Positions 58,901 through 64,000 of a stretch of DNA of 64,000 nt are shown piece after piece. The translations under genes and the position numbers were made by a program. The notes under the pieces were generated by a model, which did no database searches, was not told where the DNA came from, and was given only the letters and a program-made list of their open reading frames with translations. The first letter of the stretch is position 1. Every line of letters starts with the position of its first letter. Source of the DNA: Cryptomeria japonica (taxonomy: Eukaryota; Streptophyta; Pinopsida; Cupressales; Cupressaceae); NCBI RefSeq assembly GCF_030272615.1, contig NC_081413.1, forward strand, positions 554,181,136 through 554,245,135, given 5' to 3'.

Positions 58901-61900
58901 AACATGCCCCAAGTCTGCTGTCATAGTTTTGTGAAATATGCCGATCGATGGATCTTGGAAACTTTGAACACTTCTTCACAAATCTTATTCTTGAAACTGA
59001 CAGGTTCAAATAAGAAGCAATCTCTTCATCTTTAGGAGGCCTTCTAAACTTCCGGTATAAAGATATCTTTGTTTTTCTTATTTTCAACAAAGTATCAATA
59101 AGATATCCCTGCACAGTAAAGTACAAATTATCTTCAATACACTGGAGAAAAATATCCAGTACAAAAGGCATTTGCATCTTGCTTGATATTGGAACAAAAA
59201 TCTACTGATGTCTCCCAAAAAAATCCATGCCAAATTCCAAACAAACTTCATTAACTTGCAAAAAGACAAAAAAGCATTACAGGTAACCGGATTGTCCTTG
59301 AATTCTTGGTTATTGCATCTGTGACAGCTTGTCTAATCCACCAATAAACATATGTCGAAAACTTAAAGCCCTTCTTGTAATCAAACTTTTCAGCTCCCCG
59401 GAGGAGACCTAAGCATCCTTCCTGCATTTGAAATTTCATGTTGAGGTCTTTGTGAATAGAAAATGAACAATAGAGATGTTTAAGAAACACAAGATGAATA
59501 TAATAGCTATAAACCATGTCCTATGCAATTATGCTTCTCACCTGAATGAGATCTGGTAGGCTCACGCCTTTTCCCTCATACATCTTGGCAACTGATATAA
59601 CCAACCGTATGGCACCTTTGACAATTTTATCTTTGCAATATTGCCCTGCCAGTAATTTCCTATACAAAGTTCCCTGATCTAGACCAACAGCTTCTGCCCA
59701 TTGGGCTGGAGTTGGTTCATGTCCAACTTTAATTTTAACTCTTGCCCTAATCTTCTCCAATTTTCGCAGGTCCTTAAACAGAAAGAGACCATCAGAATAC
59801 CACAAAAAGCTTCAAATGTGAACAAAGACAAGCATAGTCTTGTACATCACAAGTTATGTCTACCATTCTATGGATATTTTCAACAAAAAAGTTATCATGA
59901 ACACAGCCTAGTTTTACATTATGGCTTACCTGTGGCAAAAGCAGACATAACAAGTAAACTATTTCTGTTGACTATAATGATGTATGATTAGAGGCAAAAG
60001 AAAATTTTCAGTAAGAGATTTACCTTTAGTCCTTGACAGAATTCAGCTTCATTATCAGCTAAGAAGATTCTGCTGACCATATCGTGGTGCATGTATGATG
60101 GGTCGACAGAAGGCACAGTGATCATCTTAGACTTTTTAGTAGATAGGACAGAAACTGATTTGGGACGAACTGCTGTAGTCTTTTCTAATAATCCCGCCTT
60201 CATAATTCTTGTTCTCAATTTCTTCTTGGATCTTGTTGTTTTCTCCACTACATTTTGAGAGACCTGAATGGAATTGGCCTCAAATTTGGATAAAACAGAA
60301 GATTCTCTTTCAAGTTGAGGATGGTAAGTGAAAGAACTTGCTCCATTTAAACTACATTGTGCTCCTGAATTCCTCTCAGCATGCTTGGATTCTTTAAATA
60401 ATTTGACAAGTCCAAGCACTTCAATTTGGGTAAGTTTCTCCCTTTCAGATCTTTGTAAATCTCCATTTGAAAGCAACTTGGCTTTTGGAAGATTCTGGAT
60501 ATCTTCCCAAATCACTGCTACATCCCTAGCAGCGTTTCTAGCTTCTGCTGATGCACTTTCTGTGTCCAACTCTTCAATTTTCAACAACATTGCTTCGCCT
60601 ATGGTGGCCTCTACAATTACCTGCATTACAATCAGAAGTAGTCAAGAACAGCAACCAGCCTATATTTAATGTAGTAATACAGTAAAATTTTCTTCTCTAG
60701 CATTCAATAATTATCTAAAACACTATAGTAATACTGTGGCTATTAAAATTTTCATCAACACCTTATATTTCATCTGATGTTTGACTCATCACAAACAGGG
60801 TTTGGCACATTATGCTCACCTTGGGCTGCATGGAAATTGCCTGAGTCTTGTATGAAAAACTTTCTTCAGCAGCCAAAACAGAAGAATGGGATTTTGTCGC
60901 AAGGATATGAACATTTCCAGAGGAACAAGGCATAACAGTTGTGGTTGATATTATGGATGTCTCTGAACAAGACGCTTGTGGAAGTTTTGCTGGAAAATTG
61001 ACACAAGAAAAAAAGTCAATTAGTTGTCTTGATTAACATTTCTTTGTGCTGTAAAAGTTTCACTTTAGTATGAATACAAGTTTTCGGATTCATCCCTGAA
61101 CCCATCCTAAACCTCTTAATTATTACTGTTACAGCCTTTTATTAGGGACACCGTTAAGAGAGTACAAGTTGCATTCCTTTTGTTCTCAAATTGCATTCAG
61201 AAACTCTAGTGCGAAAGGATCACAAAAGTCGGCAAAACTAGAAACACAATAAGCAACCAATTTCCTAAGCTTTCAAAGGAAAACAAATGACAAGATACAA
61301 ACACCGATGTTTGTGTCAAATAAGTTTATTCTGACTTGAGGAAAAGGAATTCAGAGGATCAAGACAAATATTGACATCTGTTTATATCCAAAGGCAAAGA
61401 AAGAGTAAATTGAAATCTGGATTTTTTATCAAGAACCAGTGCAACAAATTTATTCAATTACGGTTTAACCAATCAATTCAGAGAGAAGACGGTAAATAAC
61501 AAAAGCATTCAGTGATACTATATGCATTTTCTTGAGATATGTACGAAGACCTAATTGTCTGTCCCATGGTGTTGTGTGGACAAAACATTGGGTTTTGCAA
61601 ATGTATTTGTGGGAAACACTATTTGACCCAACACAAATAACACTTGCATATCAGAAAGCACAATCTTTATGACTCTAGAGTGAGAATACTTACTGTGGAT
61701 TTTAGGTTTTAATCATCTGGAGCCAACTCTATAAATTACTCACATTGTGTTCCAAACAACTCATCCTTAATTTCAAGCGAGCTGTAGGGAGCAAATAGGG
61801 TCTCTTATGTATTTATGCATATTGATTGGGGGTTGCATGTTGCTGGGTGTATAATATTGCATATATGTATATTTTGACATGTTGTTGATGGCCCCTTGTT

Positions 61901-62412
61901 GATATTAGGTTGTAGCTGGTATCTTATTGTTCATCAAGTGTCAATGTTTGAGTAACATTTTGTTGACGGCTACTCATCCAGAAACAGATAGGTTTGTTTA
62001 GTCAATTAACTGGCAGATAGTATTGCAACTGCCACATCATTGCCATAAATGCTTTTAATCTGCTAGTATAAAAGATTTGATTGGCCTATAGAATGGTTTT
62101 TGAGGTTATGCTTCAATATGTCTGATCTCAAACATGAAAATGTGATTGATATGCTTTTGTTCTTCATGAAGTGAAATGGAAATTCTTTCATATGTCCAAA
62201 AAGTCCTTTTTGTTATATCTCTACCCTAGTTTGTATGTTGCTCACGAAGCATGGTCAGGAGCACTATGTATGGCTATACAAATAGTGAGCAAGGTTAGTG
62301 CATTTAGTGTACCTTGCAAATTAGAGAAGATGTTAGTTTCCAGAAAATATGGGTGTGAACGTGATAGCAGACAGCAGAAGGAAGAAATCCTGTCTGAGAA
62401 GGCAAACAACAT
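40676..62412 (-). CDS. SIG: Plastid-type sigma-70 factor gene (seven inferred exons)
   Basis: Joined on the minus strand, exons at 62412-62313, 60989-60820, 60620-60024, 59772-59542, 59421-59281, 59108-58908 and 40957-40676 give about 573 codons. Plant nuclear SIG genes encode promoter-specificity subunits for the plastid-encoded RNA polymerase. The product has a Ser/Thr-rich N-terminus suited to a transit peptide and a basic variable middle. The sigma regions follow: 1.2/2.1 ([11 protein letters not shown]), 2.2-2.4 ([33 protein letters not shown]), 3 ([14 protein letters not shown]) and 4 ([28 protein letters not shown]). Every join is in phase. All splice sites are GT-AG except the last donor, which appears to be GC. 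The length fits the family. Which SIG subgroup it belongs to is not resolved by eye. Exon 1 is the least certain part. Confidence 0.85.
43589..44164 (+). pseudogene. hAT transposase remnant, N-terminal part
   Basis: Frame pieces read [20 protein letters not shown] and then [16 protein letters not shown] (about 43989-44152). This is the segment just before the catalytic RNase H fold in plant hAT-type transposases with DUF659 (an NG-x-F-x-x-V-x-S-P-Y/Y-pattern). A short basic, Ser-rich linker ([17 protein letters not shown]) precedes it. A 46 bp array has expanded between the two. The catalytic part resumes at about 47,690. Confidence 0.7.
43766..43950 (+). repeat. 46 bp tandem repeat, four copies
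   Basis: CATCCATTTTGGATAGG recurs at 43771, 43817, 43863 and 43909, an exact 46 bp spacing, with only a few substitutions. It lies in the hAT N-terminal remnant, and its unit length (not a multiple of 3) destroys the frame. Confidence 0.95.
45084..47089 (+). mobile_element. Solo LTR, 2006 bp
   Basis: The left end TGTGATGTCCCC and right end GGGGACATTACT form a 12 bp inverted repeat (mismatches at positions 9 and 12). The 5 bp direct repeat CATTC flanks them (45079-45083 and 47090-47094). The final CT rather than CA would be a single change. No gag or pol text is found, so it is probably a solo LTR. The surrounding low-complexity ATCAATCATT DNA continues on both sides. Confidence 0.85.
47690..49453 (+). 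pseudogene. hAT transposase remnant, catalytic and dimerisation parts
   Basis: Pieces in order match DUF659/hAT transposases: [20 protein letters not shown] (about 47790), the short motif AKNYK (48108), a decayed FWTPCVVH-like motif with stops (48150-48180), [15 protein letters not shown] (48565), and [16 protein letters not shown] (48808). The C-terminal hAT dimerisation segment follows ([12 protein letters not shown] near 49090, resumed at 49250 as [20 protein letters not shown]), then [16 protein letters not shown] (about 49393-49440). Many stops and shifts and a 135 bp duplication are present. An LTR element cuts the gene at 49459, and an acidic tail is found beyond it at 57.2 kb. Confidence 0.82.
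47830..48093 (+). repeat. 135 bp tandem duplication within the hAT remnant
   Basis: AATGTGATTGCAATGTGCCC begins at 47830 and again at 47965, with the following about 130 bp repeated. The second copy lacks a few bases (CACGTTTTATTG against CATTG). Confidence 0.93.
49459..50641 (+). repeat. 5' LTR of the RT-less element
   Basis: It runs from TGTAGCGTCC to CCGCTTTACA. A GC-rich palindrome (GGGCGCCCAGCGCCCTGG near 49636) precedes the promoter (AGTATATAAAC near 49780). After the promoter come a CAAGCATT/ACAACATA-rich leader, the covarying stem-loop (50093) and a GTGCAC hairpin module (50245). The 3' copy has an extra 31 bp in the GC-rich part. Confidence 0.95.
50093..50117 (+). other. Stem-loop GGGGTTTG / CAAACCCC (5' LTR)
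   Basis: A perfect 8 bp stem surrounds the loop ACCTAAGGG. Its partner in the 34.7 kb LTR has AAGGTTTG/CAAACCTT around ACCTAAGG, so both outer base pairs changed together. Confidence 0.8.
50642..51823 (+). other. Long leader with repeated GTGCAC hairpin modules
   Basis: No coding sequence lies between the primer site and gag. Two copies of a roughly 170 bp module (about 50985-51155 and 51610-51785) share CATCCCTGAAA, a GAGGACCGTGTGCAC core (51041 and 51663), GCGCCA, ATTTCGGGAG and TTGGCTGATTTTAT. A shorter version of the core is present in both LTRs (50245 and 56820). Such leaders normally hold packaging and dimerisation signals, and that role is inferred here. Confidence 0.75.
50645..50660 (+). 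promoter_or_regulatory. Primer binding site, RT-less element
   Basis: TGGTGAACCCGACGT begins three bases after the 5' LTR end. TGG is the expected complement of a tRNA CCA end. It is not the tRNA-Met site used by the other elements here, and the tRNA was not identified. Confidence 0.7.
51824..53665 (+). pseudogene. gag of the RT-less element (one in-frame TGA)
   Basis: One frame from ATG 51824 to TGA 53663 is interrupted only by TGA at 52409, in a Pro/Ser-rich linker. The N-terminal part (195 codons) is acidic. The next 417 codons contain the retrotransposon gag core ([66 protein letters not shown]; about 52770-53100). A modified knuckle [14 protein letters not shown] (CX2HX4HX4C, about 53558-53600) follows, as in many plant gypsy gags. 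The stop could arise from CGA by one transition. Otherwise the reading frame is well preserved. Confidence 0.88.
53631..55265 (+). CDS. Protease-like ORF with Arg-rich and Pro-rich tail (544 codons)
   Basis: The open frame overlaps the end of gag in the +1 frame. The first usable sense context is [18 protein letters not shown], so the ORF probably once continued from gag, and the listed start is only the first ATG. A retropepsin-like domain follows: [20 protein letters not shown] (about 53934-53993), with D-S-S instead of the usual D-S-G or D-T-G, and [20 protein letters not shown] near 54165. The second half is Pro-rich with [14 protein letters not shown] and a dense Arg stretch ([18 protein letters not shown], about 54768-54822). 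Asp-rich sequence and a terminal HRGLGYE, reminiscent of a G-patch, complete it. No RT motifs exist after it. Confidence 0.8.
   Translation: MIIILSVSGVNDKGNTSVAPPNQNLKIFTDPLPSHTSNAIDTNDSSVSPDDLVSMAPNVINFVKQQKIPKEPSITFDSSETIRAPDGPLYIVAKVKNTPCRGVLIDSSCMVNVITEEFLFTLQLNQVIYDETNVVVKLFDAFSSPAIGSITLPIEVHNKSLDVDFAIIPSFEQFRVKLGYPWLSSMKAIASPIHKCLKFPHNGEVVTVNHSLFKPAERISSVPIDYFWPKQFQSLPPRSDYLFKSYQKWKKDMILSLSEPRTPKLDIPIILEKEVLPLKDKTNVFSQEDSQPIPMDVTMPISNKLPKSRPIPPRHDGLGLLPKPNIPPLYGAVPPPSSYGEKRPFSSPIVQPKRPQPKHPSDKDENIPPPQSSQLPTKTRRNRSARERRRKRRLRAQAAASQTLQSPKTPSASIIPFSPQPTIEPKSPKHKMYDGLDPVRVKDPIFINLDDDIDENVIHDENVTPVHSDSEYEYVDVDNHLSNEFSKALILAPRQEHRGLGYEHSPCLDLVIAPSAVLDVPPLACFLPSRNTDQQDRGVDDVLD
55266..55988 (+). 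other. Non-coding 3' internal region of the RT-less element
   Basis: The stretch between the last ORF and the polypurine tract has no ORF with recognisable domains. Words such as GTGGGGGCTTGG and TTGGGGGCTAAA (55594 and 55894) resemble the polypurine tract and may be upstream variants of it. Confidence 0.6.
55989..56004 (+). promoter_or_regulatory. Polypurine tract, RT-less element
   Basis: AAAGTGGGGGCTAAA lies directly before the 3' LTR start TGTAGC. It is identical to the tract at 4674-4689. Confidence 0.88.
56005..57218 (+). repeat. 3' LTR of the RT-less element
   Basis: It is colinear with the 5' LTR and 31 bp longer, because GGCGCCCAGCGCCCTGGTCC is present twice (56186 and 56213). About 15 other substitutions were counted by eye, mostly transitions. 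It carries the stem-loop at 56670-56694 and the GTGCAC module at 56820-56850. Confidence 0.95.
56670..56694 (+). other. Stem-loop GGGGTTTG / CAAACCCC (3' LTR)
   Basis: It is identical to 50093-50117. Confidence 0.8.
57224..57382 (+). pseudogene. hAT transposase remnant, acidic C-terminus
   Basis: Just beyond the target duplication a frame reads [16 protein letters not shown] followed by an Asp-rich tail ending DDPYDDY and TAA (57279-57379). An acidic, Tyr-ending tail is common in plant hAT transposases. Its position immediately after the inserted element fits the 3' end of the gene broken at 49453. Confidence 0.65.
57383..58199. other. Intronic DNA without recognisable gene
   Basis: A minus-strand open frame of 90 codons (57755-58027) has no recognisable domain. 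The rest shows only AT-rich sequence. Confidence 0.45.
58200..58460 (+). pseudogene. LINE remnant with zf-RVT-like motif
   Basis: The piece [12 protein letters not shown], stop, [18 protein letters not shown] (about 58337-58430) resembles the zinc-binding segment after the reverse transcriptase of plant LINEs (L-x-x-x-G-x-x-x-S-x-C-x-x-C-G-x-x-E). Surrounding frames carry many stops. No RT core was recognised, so this is a short, old fragment. Confidence 0.45.
58908..59108 (-). CDS. SIG: Sigma factor exon 6 (region 3)
   Basis: Sixty-seven codons start after CTGTGCAG| with [20 protein letters not shown], pass [20 protein letters not shown], and end at YDSRLG. No GT donor keeps a phase-0 join. 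The in-phase donor is GGG|GCATGT, a GC-AG type site. The alternative, CAT|GTTACC four bases later, would need an acceptor at GAAG|GTTTTC (near 41004) and would add about 17 residues to the linker. Confidence 0.85.
59281..59421 (-). CDS. SIG: Sigma factor exon 5 (regions 2.2-2.4)
   Basis: Forty-seven codons in phase 0, [20 protein letters not shown] to NSRTIRLP, lie between AATGCAG| and TACCT|GTAATG. It carries the aromatic [13 protein letters not shown] melting helix and the -10 recognition helix. All hallmark residues are intact. Confidence 0.95.
59542..59772 (-). CDS. SIG: Sigma factor exon 4 (regions 1.2-2.1)
   Basis: Seventy-seven codons in phase 0 lie between TTTAAG| and ATTCAG|GTGAGA. 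They begin [20 protein letters not shown] and continue through [11 protein letters not shown] and [22 protein letters not shown]. This is sigma region 1.2 and 2.1, which contacts core polymerase. Confidence 0.92.
60024..60620 (-). CDS. SIG: Sigma factor exon 3 (non-conserved N-terminal domain)
   Basis: A 597 bp exon (199 codons) lies between ATGCAG| and CTAAAG|GTAAAT. It encodes an acidic, Ala-rich helical stretch ([20 protein letters not shown]) and then a Lys/Arg-rich stretch ([18 protein letters not shown]). It ends with a region 1.2-like segment ([17 protein letters not shown]). Plant sigma factors have long, poorly conserved N-termini of this type. Confidence 0.85.
60820..60989 (-). CDS. 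SIG: Sigma factor exon 2 (N-terminal variable region)
   Basis: This 170 bp exon has no in-frame ATG near its start. It lies between acceptor TTTTCCAG and donor CCCAAG|GTGAGC. It reads [20 protein letters not shown] through [19 protein letters not shown] without a stop. It joins exon 3 in phase 0. The Ser/Thr-rich, low-acid composition agrees with a transit peptide and the start of the mature protein. Confidence 0.75.
60990..62312 (-). other. Sigma factor intron 1 (inferred)
   Basis: It runs from donor CAAG|GTACAC (62313/62312) to acceptor TTTTCCAG| (60990/60989), about 1.3 kb. No repeat or gene was recognised inside. Its reality depends on exon 1 being correct. Confidence 0.5.
62313..62412 (-). 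CDS. SIG: Sigma factor exon 1 (candidate, transit peptide)
   Basis: ATG at 62412 opens 33 codons ([20 protein letters not shown]...), rich in Ser, Phe, Leu and Arg with few acids, as in chloroplast transit peptides. It ends at a good donor (CAAG|GTACAC). The split codon phase (one base carried over) fits exon 2 exactly. In-frame ATGs further upstream would add a very hydrophobic stretch and are less likely starts. Splice logic supports it, but homology does not, so it stays tentative. Confidence 0.5.
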
Positions 62413-63390
62413 ACAGAGCAGGCTAAGATGAGACAAATAAATTGAAAGGAAGAAGAAAATAAAGAAGCAAGAGAAGAACATAGCAGCATGCAAAGAGAAA
62501 TGGCAGATCAAAGAAAATGATAGAAAAGAGTAAGGTTCATGAAGAAAATGAAAATTGAAGCTGGGAATCAAGAAGAATTGAGGTGACCGTGGAGCCAGAT
62601 ATAAATGAATTAAAATAATCAAAAGAAATGAAAAATGTAAACGTATATGGAGCAGCTATTAAGAAATAAAAAGGACAAGTAGATTTCCACTTAGGGAAAA
62701 TGAAAATGAAGGTAACTGATCTGAATTGGATCATGAAACTAAGTTGAATTCAGTTCAACTAGGTTACAAATCTCACTCTAAAAAACGACTACGACAAGAA
62801 AATTGCAATATTCCAAATACTCCTAATATAGCATATTTCATCAAGAATAAGAGTATTCAAATCAGTGCAAGGATTAAAAAAGATGCAAAGGGGTTCCAAG
62901 GCAATTAGAAGTTCACCTTGGGGCCATGAGAAAACGAAAGCAATGCACAGTTAACTGTTTGTCAAGATAAACCCCAGTTTGGCTTGAGAAAAATACATAC
63001 AGGAGTTTCAGCTTGTGATAAACCCATACAAAAGAGGCAAAAGAAAGACCCAAATGGATCCAAGGAAGCTCAAATGCTTGAATTCTAGCTTTCAAATGCT
63101 CATGTCATTTGGAATCTTTGTTCAGTTCATTTTGCTGAATTTGTGGATGTGAACAGTGTACACCTTTCGAGGGTCATATAAATCTTCTTGGTTTAGTATT
63201 CTTGAAGATGTAGCATGTAATGGTAGTGCGTTGAAAAAAGTTGTTCGTGGTTGAGTTTTCTTGGAGTTGTAGCATGTAATGGTAGTGTATTTTTTCTTTT
63301 TGATAAATTATTAGGGGATCACTATAGGGGGCCTCCACTCAATGCCAAACATACATAAACAAAAATCACAGAACAACCAATACAAAAAAC
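62413..63390. other. Upstream region of the sigma factor gene
   Basis: It should hold the minus-strand promoter and 5' untranslated region, but no TATA box or light-responsive motif can be assigned with confidence. At 63185-63300 the words TAGCATGTAATGGTAGTG occur twice (63212 and 63270) in a short imperfect direct repeat. Confidence 0.4.
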
Positions 63391-63785
63391 CATTACAATT
63401 TTATTTTCTTGCTTTTTGATCTGGTCACTATATAGCCAGAAAGCAGAAACTTCACAGATTTTTTCTTTGGCTAAATCTCTTTCCAACTAATTGAAGCCTC
63501 AGCTACTTCATAATCCATATAAGAGGAGTCTAATAATGGCTGATGATCACCGCTAGCAATGAATCTTGAAACTGAAAAGCTACTCCCATTACAATTTGCC
63601 TTTCTTGCTTCTTGATTTGGTCCCTATATAGCCAGAAGGCTGAAACTTAATGGATTATTTTTTTGGCTTAACCTCTTTCCAACCAATTGAAGCCTCAGCA
63701 CTTCATAATAGGTATAAGAGGAGTTTAATAATGGCTGATCAATCACTCTTAGCAGTCAATCTGGAAAGTAAAGCTACTCGTCATT
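63391..63785 (+). repeat. 196 bp tandem duplication
   Basis: CATTACAATT starts at 63391 and 63587. Both units contain TATATAGCCAGAA, CTTTCCAA(C)(T/C)AATTGAAGCCTCAGC and TATAAGAGGAGT(C/T)TAATAATGGCTGATC. Divergence is about 15% by eye. Confidence 0.85.
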
Positions 63786-64000
63786 CTTTGACATTTGAAA
63801 GAGGTAGAAGGCATCTATGCCCCACACTGGAGCTTGTAGGCCGTTTTGGGGACAAAGGACATAGTAGTGGTTGCACATCCTTATTAGAAACAAGCTTCTC
63901 AAGCTTATCTTGAAAATCAGCCATGCTTACAAAAATTTCTAGTTACATTTTTGTGAAGAACAATCCAAGGAAGGTACTTGAAGGGGTGGAGAATGGCAAA
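63786..64000. other. Window end, no gene assigned
   Basis: A plus-strand open frame ending at 63913 overlaps the tandem duplication and has no recognisable domain. No other feature is supported. Confidence 0.4.

Larger units (their letters stand above)
40958..58907 (-). other. Giant intron 6 of the sigma factor gene (about 17.95 kb)
   Basis: It separates the region 3 and region 4 exons. It holds hAT transposase remnants, a 46 bp tandem array, a solo LTR, a 135 bp duplication, a complete RT-less LTR element and a LINE remnant. The stretches 40958-43588 and 44165-45078 show nothing beyond AT-rich DNA and, at 44680-45080, AATCATCA-type low-complexity sequence. Confidence 0.85.

Overview
This 64 kb window looks like nuclear DNA of a seed plant, most likely a gymnosperm. 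It is AT-rich, coding DNA is sparse, long terminal repeat (LTR) retroelements are stacked inside one another, and the only convincing host gene carries an intron of about 18 kb. The species cannot be named from the sequence.

Left part (1-13.1 kb). A degenerate AT/TG microsatellite is followed by featureless AT-rich DNA and by a long imperfect inverted repeat (3519-4570). A polypurine tract and the start of an LTR (4674-5434) come next. That LTR is split by a solo LTR (5435-13072, target duplication TCAAA), which is itself split by a second solo LTR (8735-12460, target duplication CTTTT). Both solo LTRs carry satellite-like and GC-rich segments.

Middle part (13.1-38.3 kb). A Ty1/copia element on the minus strand (14896-31402, target duplication GGTTG/GGCTG) contains two later insertions. 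One is a complete Ty3/gypsy chromodomain element on the plus strand (16035-25008, target duplication ATCAA). The other is an 819 bp solo LTR (28315-29133, target duplication GTGAA) that landed in the copia protease motif. To the right lie a broken gypsy-type gag with an internal 504 bp duplication, an LTR-like segment, and a complete 375 bp TRIM element (37898-38272, target duplication ATGCA).

Right part (40.7-62.4 kb). A plastid-type sigma-70 factor gene runs on the minus strand in seven inferred exons, about 573 codons. Six exons lie between 58.9 and 62.4 kb. The last exon, carrying the promoter -35-recognition domain (region 4), lies at 40.7 kb. The roughly 17.95 kb intron between them holds a broken hAT transposase gene, a 2.0 kb solo LTR (45084-47089), a 7.8 kb LTR element with gag and protease-like ORFs but no reverse transcriptase (49459-57218), and a LINE remnant. 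The LTR element interrupts the 3' end of the hAT gene.

The sigma factor would be made in the nucleus and direct plastid RNA polymerase. All other coding sequence belongs to decayed or non-autonomous mobile elements. The observations most worth following are a stem-loop that covaries between two unlike LTRs, a GTGCAC hairpin module repeated in the LTRs and leader of the RT-less element, the all-TAG/TGA pattern of stops in the gypsy element, and the probable GC-AG splice of the giant sigma intron.
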